The notes beneath the pieces are model-generated. The model saw nothing but the letters and a program-made list of their open reading frames with translations, ran no database searches and was not told the DNA's origin. Positions 1-10,320 of a stretch of 64,000 nt of DNA are shown piece by piece. The stretch is from Porites lobata (Eukaryota > Cnidaria > Anthozoa > Scleractinia > Poritidae): positions 23,501 through 87,500 of the forward strand of contig CALNXK010000022.1 of the NCBI GenBank assembly GCA_942486035.1, written 5' to 3'. Position numbers and translations under genes: made by a program. Numbering within the stretch: the stretch's first letter is position 1; each line of letters opens with the position of its first letter.

Positions 1-172
1 CGACTCCCGGTAACTCGGACCCTCTATAACTCGAACCTCCCGTTAACTCGTAGCAATTTTTATTTCCCTTCAGAACATTTTCTATATAATTTTATCCTTG
101 ATAACTCGAACTCCCGATAACTCGAACTTTTTTCTGTTTCCCTTGAAGGTTCGAATTATTGGGAGTCGACTA
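1..172. mobile_element. TA-type inverted-repeat element (actcgaac family), cut by window start
   Basis: The piece starts inside the left terminal repeat (CGACTCCCGG) and ends with its inverse (GGGAGTCGAC) near 163-170. The interior is rich in the phrase 'taactcgaac'. Full copies of the same family occur at 13657-14554 and 26792-27312. Their ends (CAGTCGACTCCCG) and TA-like flanks suggest a Tc1/mariner-derived non-autonomous element. It has no coding content. Confidence 0.7.
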
Positions 173-175
173 TAT

Positions 176-285
176 TAATGCGTGTTCACCAGATGAAGAA
201 ACAGATAAACATCAAAAAGATGACCGAGCAATAGTTTGGAAACGGCTGAGGCCATCCGCTTTCTGTACAATAGGCAAATCAATTT
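176..285 (+). pseudogene. Fragment of the multi-pass membrane protein family (plus-strand copy)
   Basis: Read on the plus strand, this stretch encodes a peptide matching the segment just before the first membrane span of the larger gene at 10321-11652. It has the run SPDEE, then DDRAIVWKRLRP, then CTIGKSI. Homology stops at about 285, where it meets a second copy of the same segment on the opposite strand. It has no start and no continuation, so it is a relic. The family is not recognised by name. Confidence 0.6.
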
Positions 286-497
286 GTCATATTTGCTCGG
301 AGAGAGCAACCAGTGCGGTATAAAGTTTTGAGATATAGGGGTCCGGAACAGATTAACGTGAATTGTGTGCCGAGAAAGGTGGCAGTGAGAAGAGAGATCA
401 AAGCTCCAATGTACATTGATTTGCCAACCATATTGAGAGCGGGTGGCCTCAGGCATTTCCAAGCCATTGCTCTGTCATCTTCTTGATGTTCACAAGG
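279..497 (-). pseudogene. Fragment of the multi-pass membrane protein family (minus-strand copy)
   Basis: The minus strand reads a peptide containing DDRAMAWKCLRPP, then VGKSMYIGALISLL. This is nearly the same as the juxtamembrane segment and first membrane span of the gene at 10321-11652. It includes one hydrophobic segment and ends at a stop at 279-281 after an unrelated tail. With the plus-strand piece at 176-285 it forms two copies of one exon segment facing each other. Both are partial; neither could make the full protein. Confidence 0.6.
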
Positions 498-579
498 TAA
501 AAAGAAAAAAACCTAAGGCGCAGAGAAGACGAGAGAAAAACCCACCCAAGGGATAGCAGCCTGAGCGTCAGTAATCCTA

Positions 580-960
580 CTAGGGCATTAGACACCCTTT
601 CAGGCTACCATGGAAGGGCAGGAAGAAAAACATATGAAATGACGGAAGAAAAGGCGAGTAACGAAAAATCAAACACAGGCGTGCAAAACCGTATGGGAGC
701 CGAGGGAAAAGAACCGCAGAAACCCAGTGTTTGTGAGGCAAAGCACGGAAAACATAAATTACTAACAACAAGAGCATGCAACAAACTACGGGAGCCGAGG
801 GGAAAGCACTAAGACTTTAGGGGGTGCTGAGGGATGAGCACTGCAAAAACCGCAGATAGCGAGGCAAAGTACGAATAACACCGCTATTGGATAAAACAAA
901 AGCAAAACATTAACGTGTAAAAACCTTACGGGAGCCAAGGGAAGGGCAGTAAACAAACTG
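580..960. repeat. Diverged low-copy tandem repeat
   Basis: The phrase GGGAGCCGAGGG recurs near 696, 790 and 930, each time followed by purine-rich sequence ('gaggcaaag', 'aaccgcaga'). The spacing is irregular, about 95-140 bp. No coding frame is convincing in 500-1180. Confidence 0.45.
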
Positions 961-1202
961 GGAGTAGAGCGCCAGCGAAACACAGGCGAGGGAAAGTTCA
1001 TTCGCACTGGCGATTGGTCTGTTTTGAAGCAGAGCTGGAGCTTGTGTAACATTGGCCGGGGCAGGACCGGATCGTCAGCCATCTTAATAAAACAACAATC
1101 AGTCAACAGAGCGAATGGATTCTTACGCGACCTGGGAGAAATGAGATGCGGAGCTCTCATTTACTCTCGCGTTGCAAGGGACTGGCCCGAATAGTTTATA
1201 CG

Positions 1203-1372
1203 CCACTTGCACATCTCCCACAATGCACCTTATTTGCCCCCCAAATTTTGCACGAACCTTCGTTTTTCATTTGTCCTGGGTATTACAGCTGTCCCAAGAC
1301 AAATTGAAAACAATGATTATGCAAAATTTTGAGGGGCAAATAAGGTGCATTATGGGAGATGTACGAGTGGCA
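1203..1372. repeat. Long foldback (palindromic) element
   Basis: The left arm (CACATCTCCCACAATGCACC at about 1210) is answered by its inverse (GGTGCATTATGGGAGATGT) ending near 1361. The arms continue inward through TTATTTGCCCC and CAAATTTTGCA almost to the centre (CCTGGG / CCCAAG). The full hairpin is about 170 bp. A related foldback lies at 35526-35729 with the same inner core (CAAAATTTTGCATAA, then CAATG). Confidence 0.75.
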
Positions 1373-1402
1373 TGTAGCCGCAATGTTTTCAAGGAATTTT
1401 GA

Positions 1403-1985
1403 GCAAAAAAAAACCACAAGAGTTTTGGTGTTAAATTTGGTTAAAATTTCTAAAGATTTCCTTTTTCTTATTTCCATATTTTTAAAATTCACTGAAACAA
1501 AGTTTGGCTTAGACCCCGTTTGTTACTTTTGAACAAACATTTTGGTCTGCGTTCCACACGCCGACGTGTACCCTTTAAATTATGCGCTCACCTTTTATCC
1601 AGTTATGAATATCTTGTAAACCTGTCGAAATCCGTCGTTGTACTTCGTAGCCCAAGTTGTCCCCTTCGACCTTTAGACTATATTTGGGCATGAATAGCTA
1701 TGGATGGACATGGACCGAAACTTGAAAAGTAGGGTTTAATGCCTACCAAAAAAATTGTGCCGATGGGTAAAGGCACGCACTGGGTAATGACCACTACAGA
1801 ACTGAACTAAAACAGCAAAACATCAAAGAAAGACTATCGCCAACTCGTGGGTACGTTGTTTAGAAAATAATCAATTAGTTATCACCTCTGGTTTTCCCAC
1901 AGTAAATTTTAGGAAATGATAGAAATTCAGATTTTAAGTATACTATCCTTGTTCTGGAAACACAATACTTTTCTTGCTGTTTATT
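1403..1985. other. Intergenic stretch, nothing recognised
   Basis: AT-rich sequence without a convincing reading frame, RNA gene or clear repeat. Confidence 0.5.
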
Positions 1986-1989
1986 GCAC

Positions 1990-2185
1990 TTTATTTATTA
2001 GGTATATATTTAGAAACAAACAAAAACAAAAAAAGCAAAACAAATAAGCAAACAAAACAAAACAAAACAAAAAAGAAAAAAAAAAAGGAAAAAGGGAAGA
2101 AGAAGGTCCATAGCAGAATCTGAACCCCGGTACCTTCGGGTTGACCCGAACTCTCATAGCCACTACGCCATTGAGGATGAACACA
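1990..2185 (-). mobile_element. tRNA-derived SINE (minus strand)
   Basis: On the minus strand, an A-box-like run (GGCGTAGTGGCTATGAGAG, about 2150-2168) is followed by a B-box-like run (GGTTCAGATTC, 2116-2126) at tRNA spacing, then a long T-rich tail (2000-2095). This is the layout of a SINE with a tRNA-derived head. The arms do not form a clean cloverleaf, so it is not called as a tRNA gene. Confidence 0.55.
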
Positions 2186-2513
2186 TGAAAGGTTGAAAAG
2201 TCTCAAATATAATGCCTTTTCCATGGAACTTCCGCTGGCAAACCATCGAGCCATACTGAGCCGATTGAAAAAAGGACTCGAAGCAATCGGATGAAATTAA
2301 GGCTAATTGAAACCAGGCTACTGACAGTAGAAAAACAATGTAAACGCATTTCATAGCAATGAAACAACATATGTGATACAAAGCCGACACAACTCCTCCG
2401 CGAAGTAGGACGCAAAACATAAGCTTACGTTTTCTTATCTCGATTTCCGCTGTTATTTTAAAGCTAATGCTCAAAATCACATCCCGTTTCGCCCCGTGAT
2501 CTTGGAGAGTCCT

Positions 2514-2514
<1 letters not shown>

Positions 2515-2544
<30 letters not shown>
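2515..2544. repeat. (AAG)n microsatellite
   Basis: An uninterrupted run of about ten AAG units. Confidence 0.9.
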
Positions 2545-2545
<1 letters not shown>

Positions 2546-2664
2546 GCCTTTATTTACCGTACTGTAGGCATTCATTTATACACATAACCTAGTACATCAC
2601 TACAAGGTAGGAGATTAAGCCAGCGTAGAAGTTGAAGGAGTCGAAGAGCAAATGCTCATCTTCC

Positions 2665-3962
2665 CATAGGCGTACGGGCCGGGGGGGCGAGGGGGGCTGC
2701 AGCCCCCCCAAATTTTGGGCAGCAAGAGAAAATTTGCGCAAAGCCAGCTTTTAAAGACGTTTTCATGTTTTTTTTATAAACTTCCGCCTAACTTTCTAGA
2801 ATCATCTCCGCTCGTAGAACAGTGTATGACAGATAGCATCAGCGATTGATCTGAAAGTGAAGAAGTGGCTGACTAATTCTCACTTTGAATTACGAGAAGA
2901 ATCTTAATTTTTTAAAAAAAATATATCAAGTGGTTCAAGTTATTCACTAATTTGTTAAAGTAGACCGAAATGTTTACGAAACCGCTAACAAGAGGGCCAT
3001 GATACATACTAATGAAATCCTTCTTTGTAGCAATTGACCAGAATTATCTCTAACATAATTCACACACATTTTTAAAAAGATTGAAGCTACTATGAGGTGA
3101 AATTGCATGTCAAAAGCCCTTCGTTTTCTACAGATAACGGCTAAACATCAAGATTTTCCTTTTTTTACTGTATTTCTAACTATAAAAACTTTATCCTAAA
3201 ATATCCCGATAACGCTCTTACAGATTCCGTTTTAATTTCACGAACATCTAGGCGACTATTGGAGGAAAAAGCTCCCAAGAACGATTTCATAGTGAGAAAT
3301 AATGCTACAAGTATAATAGGTAATGGCGTCATTTCGTTGCTATGACAACTCTGATGTCATTGCAACCCTGATTAACCTCCGTAGTTACTAAAACATGGAA
3401 CGACCTAAAACCACCTAAAACCATCTACAACCACCTACAACCACCTCAAAAAATTCAACAACCACCTACAGCCATCTACAACCACCTCAAAAACATCTAC
3501 AACCACTCGTAAACAATCTAAAACCATCTAAAACAAGGTATAAATGTCTGAAATAAGGCGAGACGACAACATGTCACGTACATGAAATACGACAATCGGA
3601 CAAAACATCCACTTCCCGCTAAAATCTTACTCTCCGTGGTCCCTTGTATCATCAACCATTGGCTTAACACAAAACTAAGAAATAAGATTGCATTATAGAT
3701 TTTTTTTAGTACGCCCTGATTATGACAAATTTTCATCTTTTATCTAATGCAACTGTGGTGGCAATTTTTCCAAATGTTTGTTAGGTATTGACCCTGAAAA
3801 ACTGTATCGAGGCACTTTCATATGCTAGTACGGCCTATGTTGTTGCATCATATGAGCCTCGTTTCGTTTCTACTGTTTTGTAAAAATTTGGGCAACTTGC
3901 AAGAATTTTTTGGGCAAATGGTTTACCGCCCCCCCTGGCCGAAAATTGCCCGTACGCCGATG
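2665..3962. mobile_element. hAT-like non-autonomous DNA transposon with 8-bp target duplication
   Basis: The left end reads CATAGGCGTACGGGC and the right end is its inverse, GCCCGTACGCCGATG, with one mismatch. Each end is next to a G/C-rich tract and then an 'aaattttgggca'-like run. CATCTTCC occurs immediately outside both ends (2657-2664 and 3963-3970). An 8-bp duplication is typical of hAT elements. The interior is about 1.3 kb, has no transposase frame, and holds a short tandem array at 3395-3535. Confidence 0.75.
3395..3535. repeat. Short tandem array of an ~10-bp unit (AACCACCTAC)
   Basis: Variants such as ACCACCTAAA, ACCATCTACA and ACCACCTCAA follow one another for about 140 bp inside the hAT-like element. 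Confidence 0.8.
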
Positions 3963-3970
3963 CATCTTCC

Positions 3971-4598
3971 CGTCAAGTTTAACGCCTGGACGAGTCAAAG
4001 GCTCTTGAATCGTACTAATCTGAAAGATTCCTGCGTGTCTTGAATTTGCTAAGACCTCTATCCTCTAACCGTGCTGTTGCGCACGATTCACGCTCTCAGC
4101 GAGGATTTTGATGCCACCGAACTTCGGCGAGCGCGTGCTTCTTTGGAAGCGATAGATCTTCGCGCTCTCGAGTTCGGACCCGATTAATTACGAAGTGCGT
4201 CTACTACGTACGAGTGAGCGAGTGACTCATTTGCATATCCCTGTCCCTTCAATAACTCGTGGTACGCTCGCGCGTAACCACGAGTTAAAAATGATATATC
4301 CTCGTGACATATAGCCCCTTTTAACCGACAAATAACTGCGCGTGTTTGATTTTATCCCTTTTTTCAACGCCCGCCTCTTAGAGTATAACTGCAACGAAGA
4401 AGCGGAACGCTAATTAGTGCCCCCCTCTTTTTTGCACTCGTTACATGTTGAAGAAAAGTGTTTATACAAGTGTATTTTAATTTGGTTACGAACCTTATTA
4501 ACTCTATAAGCTTCAACCAAAACGTGGAACGTTCATTCAAACGTAAAACGGTTAGTCACTTTATTGGGACAAAGCGTCCTTACAACTCATCCAACGGT
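3971..4598. other. Intergenic stretch, nothing recognised
   Basis: Mixed composition with a CG-richer patch at 4080-4290. No coding frame, tRNA or paired repeat could be supported. Confidence 0.5.
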
Positions 4599-4850
4599 TT
4601 AATAAAACTTAGCGACGTTTTGTTGATTAGTTATAAGTTCCAAAAGATATTCGCTTGTATAAATAGTTAAGGGAACTACGTTCACAATTGCCACTAAAAG
4701 GTGTCTTTTCCATCGTTTTTGCCAAACAGCCATGACGGCCAAATTCTGATAACGAGTCTCGATTGCCAAAGAAACACTAGTGAAAAACCATTCAATCACT
4801 AGCTGAAATGAGGTGCTCTTGACAAATAACTGTAATACCGGTAAAAGTGA
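4599..4850 (-). pseudogene. 3' part of multi-pass membrane protein gene, separated by a DIRS insertion
   Basis: The minus strand is open from 4850 to a stop at 4599-4601 and encodes about 83 residues. They hold a hydrophobic segment around VIEWFFTSVSLAIE, a basic stretch (WQKRWKRH) and another hydrophobic segment (LLVAIVNVVPLTIY). It begins exactly where the DIRS-like element ends. It reads on in frame from the upstream part at 10321 if one G at the far junction belongs to the host gene. I infer it is the C-terminal end of that gene. No protein family name is recognised. Hydropathy and collinearity are the evidence. Confidence 0.6.
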
Positions 4851-4852
4851 GT

Positions 4853-4945
4853 TATTTTGACTCCACTACACAACATCAACAGACAAAACGTAATGGCAAA
4901 TAAGTTTATTTTGGGACGGCTTGGCGAGAACCAACCTTACAAAGT
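4853..4945 (-). repeat. Split direct repeat B2 of the DIRS-like element
   Basis: About 92 bp, starting TATTTTGACTCCACTACAC, with only two mismatches to B1 at 6369-6461. Similarity ends after 'accaaccttacaaagta'. Confidence 0.85.
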
Positions 4946-5034
4946 ATTTATGTAAATACAATAATAGGTGAATACTGGTGAATACCTAATGTACAACACT
5001 TGTAAACTAGCTTTCAGAAAAAGATAAAACTCGT

Positions 5035-5630
5035 GCGACAAATGGTCGCTCTTGACCTGAATCTCCCATTTAAGCAGGCAGGCTTAGTGCCAGTTAGGCT
5101 GCCAGTTATTCTGGGGAAACTAATTAATAAAACTCAGACAACGCATAACTGGCACACGGAACACGGTAGTAGCACAGAGGCTAAACAAAAAGAAAAAACT
5201 GCTCACAACTGGTCGATCTCGACCTGAATCCCCCAAATAAGCACACAGGCTTAGTGCCAGTTAGGCTGCCAGTTAGGCTGGGGAAACTAGTTAATAAAAA
5301 TCAGACAACGCATAACTGGCACGAGGAACACGGTAGGAGCACAGAGGCTAAGCAAAAAGAAAAAACTGCTACAACTGGTCGATCTCGACCTGAATCCCCC
5401 AAATAAGCACGCAGGCTTAGTGCCAGTTAGGCTGGGGAAACTAATTAATAAAACTCAGACAACGCATAACTGGCACGAGGAACACGGTAGGAGCACAGAG
5501 GCTAAGCAAAAAGAAAAAACTGCTACAACTGGTCGATCTCGACCTGAATCCCCCAAATAAGCACGCAGGCTTAGTGCCAGTTAGGCTGGGGAAATTTAAT
5601 AAAACTGTGATCAACGTATAACTGGGACCG
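5035..5630. repeat. Tandem repeat of ~167 bp, four units
   Basis: The landmark GGTCG(A/C)TCT(C/T)GACCTGAAT occurs at 5044, 5211, 5378 and 5531, giving periods of 167, 167 and 153 bp. The shorter spacing lacks one copy of a 12-14 bp internal duplication (GCCAGTTAGGCT). Each unit also holds GCATAACTGGCAC and AGCACAGAGGCTAA. It sits in the spacer between A2 and B2. Units are far too long and lack the spacer pattern of a CRISPR array. Confidence 0.9.
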
Positions 5631-6181
5631 GGAACACTTCAGGAGCACAGAGGCTGAGTGCCAGGAAAACTGGGAATTATCTCCACTAATGTACCCAACA
5701 AGGCTCGTAGCCCAATAACCAGTAAGGCTGCCATAAAAGGCTAGGGCGGGACATTGAGGGTAAACAATGAATAACGACGCTGGCTAGAGGTCTGTAACAT
5801 TGCCTGCAACCTAACTGCGTCAAACGAGACTTACGTCGCCTCCTAAAAAGCGGTTCCGGGACAGCTGACCTAAGCATACATGGAAACTAAATATATCAAG
5901 TAAAGGAGCAGGTGCAAAACTGAGATAACTAGTGTACAAGTACATAAAATAAGAAACGGGAAAAAGGCTGAAAACTAGCAGAGCTGAGCTACCGCTTACA
6001 AACTGAAGTAAATACGGTCAGACGGAGGCCAGAAAAAACCTGCCCAAAAAAACCCCGAAGGGAAAAAATGCGGGCAGGAAATCTGGGTAGGAACCAAGGC
6101 TCAAGCTCAAAGCCCTTCCTACGGGACTTTACAATGTAATCGAGAATATGTTGCTCCTAAAAATAGATAAAACAAAAATTT

Positions 6182-6367
6182 AAGAAAAACCAAGGAGAGG
6201 TTGGTTCATAAGCCTAGATGACGAACACGTGATATACGCAGCCTTATATACCCCCGATATGGCTACCCACCATGGTGCACCCGGCCTAGTACCCAGGCCC
6301 TGTTGTATCTCGTGCCGTCAAAATATTTATTTCTGCCTTCTTCGCGGGCTCATTCGTCAGAAATAAC
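6182..6367 (-). repeat. Split direct repeat A2 of the DIRS-like element
   Basis: About 185 bp, nearly identical to 10139-10320. It contains a TATATA run and the end GTCAGAAATAAC. It directly abuts B1. Confidence 0.9.
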
Positions 6368-6368
6368 A

Positions 6369-6461
6369 TATTTTGACTCCACTACACAACATCAACAGAC
6401 AAAACGTAATGGCAAATAAGTTTATTTTGGGACAGCTTGGCGAGAACCAACCCTACAAAGT
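6369..6461 (-). repeat. Split direct repeat B1 of the DIRS-like element
   Basis: Matches B2 at 4853-4945 for about 92 bp and lies one base from A2. This makes the B1-A2 junction typical of split-direct-repeat DIRS elements. Confidence 0.85.
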
Positions 6462-6552
6462 ACGTAGAGTGACAAAGTATTGGGCGAAATGACAAATGAA
6501 AGCTCCTAGAGCCCAAGAAACTTGGAAACTGAAAGCCTTTTTTCTAGGTCAT

Positions 6553-7130
6553 CATCGGTAGGCGTCCTTGGCTAGAACGGACTTCCAGCGGCCGAGCCAC
6601 TGAAACACACTGTCACAAACCCCATTATAAGCAGCGAAGGTCGCCCCTCACGAACGCAAGGAATATAAACCAAAAGTGGAAGAGTCAACCCCGACAATTC
6701 TCAGGTCCTTGCGAAAAGCCTCTCTAATTGTGGTATAGCTGATAGGCTCGTCCTGGGAAACTAACTAAAAAGAGTTGTTCCCGCGAAACATGGGGCAAAA
6801 ATGAGATCCCCGGAGCTAAAGGGGATGGAAAAAAGAGCAAGGTACCTCTTTAGAAGCTTGACAGGACAAGCAGGGCCAAACATTTCCGAAAAAATCACTT
6901 CGAGTCATCGTCCTTACAAAGTTGGTCGTTCTTGCTTTTGAGAACCTTAATGATCATGAAACCCTCATGAAAGAAAATATAATACCCCCTCATTATGGAG
7001 ACCTCATCAAACCTAAAATCGTTTTGAAAACACACCTAGCCCCTTCAATAATCGAGTTATCCCCGGGAGAGGGGATACCCGCCATGGTATGAACCCATTT
7101 AATACCATAAACATCCGAGTCTACGATGCA
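6553..7130 (-). pseudogene. Tyrosine recombinase remnant of the DIRS-like element
   Basis: Two recognisable pieces of a DIRS-type integrase remain on the minus strand. At about 7121-7017 a peptide with IKWVHTMAGIPSP resembles the N-terminal DNA-binding part of these recombinases, where a W-VHS-AGLPSP pattern is usual. At about 6655-6553 a peptide with AAYNGV, then GRWKSVLAKDAY, resembles the C-terminal box that ends in the nucleophilic tyrosine (codon 6560-6558). The intervening catalytic core is broken by stops and frame changes. In life it would integrate the circular cDNA. Here it cannot be functional. Confidence 0.65.
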
Positions 7131-7679
7131 CGGGGAGTGAAATGAGGTGTTGCAAATACAAGGCAACATGGCAGGGACTGGCAGGACAGGCCCAGGAATG
7201 AAGCTTACTGGCAGCAAAACATTTTTACTTGCGAGAAGCACGAAGGTACACCACTGTCGTACTAACTGGCTTTGAGGAGAGAACCGTCGAATGCATTGTA
7301 GACTGTCTGTCAGCCTCAGGGTTCAACCCTCTGGTGGGAAATTCTGGGGCCCGCGCTAGAAACCAGAGCGGAATATATCTGAAAAGTAATCGAAAATACA
7401 AAAGAGAATGTGAGGATCACGAAATAGGCTACATGCAAAAACCTAATGGGTCCAAACCTAAAGGTACGCATAACACACGTGTAGAGGCACAGGCAACACT
7501 TTCCGTCAGGCGGCGTAGAGCAGAAGCCCGCCAGGGACGAGGGAGGTGTGGGGCGCCGAAAATAAACTCGAAGCGCTATGACGCCAAAAAATAAAGGCCT
7601 GGTTCTGAAAAGGGAATTACGGACCTTCCCTGGAACAAATAATCCCTGGAACTTAAGCAATAAAACCCAGTCCACAACA

Positions 7680-8385
7680 AAACTATTCCAATGCACTCCA
7701 TCTCTAGCAGAAACATTTCAGAAAATAGCTGACTTCCATACGTGAGGAATAAGGGCTCCCGTGAGCGCGGCAGAGCCCAATGTGTCTGATATACATGACT
7801 CTGACAATGAGGCAAACAGGTGGGCCAAGCCAGTTGTTGTCCTATCCCCAATTTTGAGCGAAGGCATAAACAGCCTAACAGCCTGTCTGAAAAAATAGAG
7901 AGTTAAGCCAAGGCAACTCGCCGTTGTAACTACAGGCGAACCTGTCAATAATGTAAGGACCTAAGAAGTGATTAAGCCCTAGCAAAACAAAATCGTTGAG
8001 GCCGTAACCATCGAAGTCAACGAGCTTGCAGATACAGACTGCACTAGCGTTCAGGTCCCTAGGGATCCACTTGACCTCGAACGAAATACAATGATGGGAG
8101 CAAATTTGAAAAACAGCTAGGGCTAAATCCTAGAGATCGCATTTCCTGCTGCTGTCGCGAAGAATGGATTCGACGTTCTGGTTGTCAGAATACCAAAAAA
8201 CCTTGGAATTAGATGAAGGGCTCGCGAAGGCTAGTAAGGCAAGACAAACCGCTTTGAGCTCTCTTCAAGTCGATCTACGAACACTTTCCGACCAATTCTG
8301 ATAAAAAATCAACTCAGGTTCAGACTCCACTTAAACGCCGCAGGCTGAATAGGAAGCACCGGAGAAGCCGGAGCTTACTCTAACT
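7680..8385 (-). pseudogene. RNase H and downstream region of the DIRS-like polyprotein, decayed
   Basis: On the minus strand one can read DASG near the start, RELKAV (about 8265-8249), SDNQN (about 8190-8176), WIPRDLNASA, and after a short gap DRFACSYN and DNNWLGPPVCLI. This order is the DIRS-type RNase H (primer/template RNA removal) plus the adjacent conserved region found in these polyproteins. Several in-frame stops interrupt it, for example at the codon after RKCDL. The upstream 8400-8640 holds a weak match to the C-terminal end of the reverse transcriptase. The catalytic palm motif was not recovered by eye. Confidence 0.65.
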
Positions 8386-9900
8386 GGAAGCGAACTGGAA
8401 CCCCTCGATAAATTTTGCCGTAGAGAGGCTAACATTGTACGACCAAAATTCAATTACAAACAAAGAATCAACGGACAGGAAAACCTAGCTATCCCAGGAA
8501 ACAGCTGAGTAAACAACTGAGAAAAGAAATCGGGCCATAATGCACGCGACGGATCCCACGCTACTCGAGAGGGAAATACTATGGGCGGCTACACACGGGA
8601 CGCGTAGAACGTGGACTGTGGTGGACGACTAATATGAAGACAAAGCCGCCAGGTCGCGAGACAATTAAGCAATGCGTTCATCCGTGGCTCTAATACTTCC
8701 ATCCAGAGTGTTATGTTGAGATGAACGCGAAGCCACTAGAAAATTCGAACGGGCTCCCACAGGGACTCTTCCTCATAGGAATTCGAACAAAGCGAGACTA
8801 AAGCAAATCGGCATGGACAGCCCGCAAACTGTAAATTAAGGCCTGAACGCGATAGGCTCCTCCTCCTATAGCTAGACCATAGTCAAGAAAAATGGCAATA
8901 GGGATACCTAGGCTTCTTCTAGATTTCTGAAGCGGTTTGAGGGAGGCTGACAAGAACCGAAAGGGAAGCGCGCAAATTAAAAAGTAGAAAATACCTAAAA
9001 ATCCAGGTGCCGAGATCCCAGGTGAACGCAAGGAAATACTGGTGATCAGGGAAAATTACGATAACCGTACTAGAGGTAAAATATGAATAAATAAAAACTC
9101 ATATCAAAAATATAAGTGGCCATGGACAAGTCTTCGCCCTTGAATTTCTGTTTGAAGAAAAAAGTGCAAACGTGCCTAAAATCCAGGATTAACCTTTGTT
9201 AGCCGGAGCGGCGCGTCAAACAGAAAGCGGGTAAATGATATTGGAATGCAAAAATTTTAAAAGGAGGTTGAGGCTGGGAAGCTCATTAACAGCTACGGAC
9301 AAAAAGAACTGTAAACACGTGCAGAGGCATTGTAGGATTTGTAAAAAAACATAAAAAGCTGGAAGAAGGGAATTTGTAACTAAGACTAAAAACATTCAAA
9401 ATGAACAGAGAAACTAGCGAAGTATGCCTGAAATAGGTAACTGTGAAAAATCTTCACCAAACTGAAGGCAGATAGAAATATCAACGGTACACTCAGAGCT
9501 CTAAACCGCGCCTAAAACTAGCGGGGTGAACGTCAGAAGAAACTGGTATAATATCGAGACAATCCTGATCCATATTACGGCTTGCCGCCTAAAAAATTCA
9601 GTACTAAATTAGAATAGACTGCACCTGATTGTTGTCCTTCATCTAGCCATTTGGGAGTTTGGGATGCTTGGCTTGTCCATCGTCGGGTAACAGGAACGCT
9701 TTCCACGGACAAAAAAGGTCCCGACACTGGGTCGTCGAGAAGGCGAAAAACAGGAACGTTTGACATGAGACTGGGGTTGCATATGTGAAGTTGAGGTGGA
9801 CGCCGGCGTTCCCACCGGCGAGGATCTGTTTTTGAGTGGTCTTCTTCTTCTTACGGGCCTAGTACGCTACACGGCCGCAAAATTCTGCACTGTGGATCCT

Positions 9901-10089
9901 TTAAAACTGGTTTTCGTTGGCCTTCTTCTTGAACTTACGTGGTTCGTTATACTTTAGTTTCTTAATTTCCTTCATCTGCTGCTCGGCCAAATATTCATTA
10001 GCGCGCTTGATTTGACCAACGGTTTCTGTTAACAAAACTTTAAACGAGTCCATTAACTGTTTGTTATTCTCCTCAATGAGATCGGACAC
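9901..10089 (-). pseudogene. Gag-like N-terminal fragment of the DIRS-like element
   Basis: A 62-residue open stretch begins SDLIEENNKQ, is predicted to be a coiled coil (about residues 5-45) and ends in a very basic run (NEPRKFKKKANENQF) before a stop. Short proteins of this type open the coding region of cnidarian DIRS-like elements. This is from memory of the family and should be checked. No ATG is in frame just upstream, and the normal downstream part is missing. Confidence 0.5.
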
Positions 10090-10138
10090 TTCGTCTTTGC
10101 TGATGGAAATAACGCAAGAAAGAGCCGATAAGAACGTT

Positions 10139-10320
10139 AAGAAAAACCAAGGAGAGGTTGGTTCGTAAGCCTAGATGACGAACACGTGATATACGCAGCC
10201 TTATATACCCCCGGTATGGCTACCCATGGTGCACCCGGCCTAGTACCCAGGCCCTGTTGTATCTCGTGCCGTCAAAATATTTATTTCTGCCTTCTTCGCG
10301 GGCTCATTCGTCAGAAATAA
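10139..10320 (-). repeat. Split direct repeat A1 of the DIRS-like element
   Basis: About 182 bp, nearly identical to A2 at 6182-6367, with a few substitutions and a short indel after 'ggctaccca'. The last ~27 codons of the reading frame that enters from the membrane protein gene lie in this repeat, so they are not part of the original protein. Confidence 0.9.

Larger units (their letters stand above)
4851..10320 (-). mobile_element. DIRS/PAT-like tyrosine-recombinase retrotransposon, degenerate
   Basis: The element reads on the minus strand. In order from 10320 it has repeat A1 (10320-10139), a gag-like start (10089-9901), a decayed reverse transcriptase tail and RNase H (about 8600-8050), a conserved post-RNase H region (about 7985-7680), tyrosine recombinase pieces (7121-6553), then B1 (6461-6369), A2 (6367-6182), a spacer with tandem repeats, and B2 (4945-4853). 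The A1...B1-A2...B2 order matches the split direct repeats known from PAT and Ngaro elements. The outer ends read GTTATT and AATAAC, with no obvious target duplication, as expected for recombinase-mediated insertion. Every frame carries stops, so it is dead. A1 and A2 differ at only a few positions, so insertion was not very ancient. Confidence 0.75.

Noticed and set aside
5035..5630. Tandem array considered as CRISPR
   Set aside because: Units are ~167 bp, contiguous, and without unique spacers; the context is a eukaryotic retrotransposon.
7229..7594. 121-codon plus-strand frame within the DIRS-like element
   Set aside because: The element's recognisable coding remnants are on the minus strand through the same region. 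This frame has no motif.
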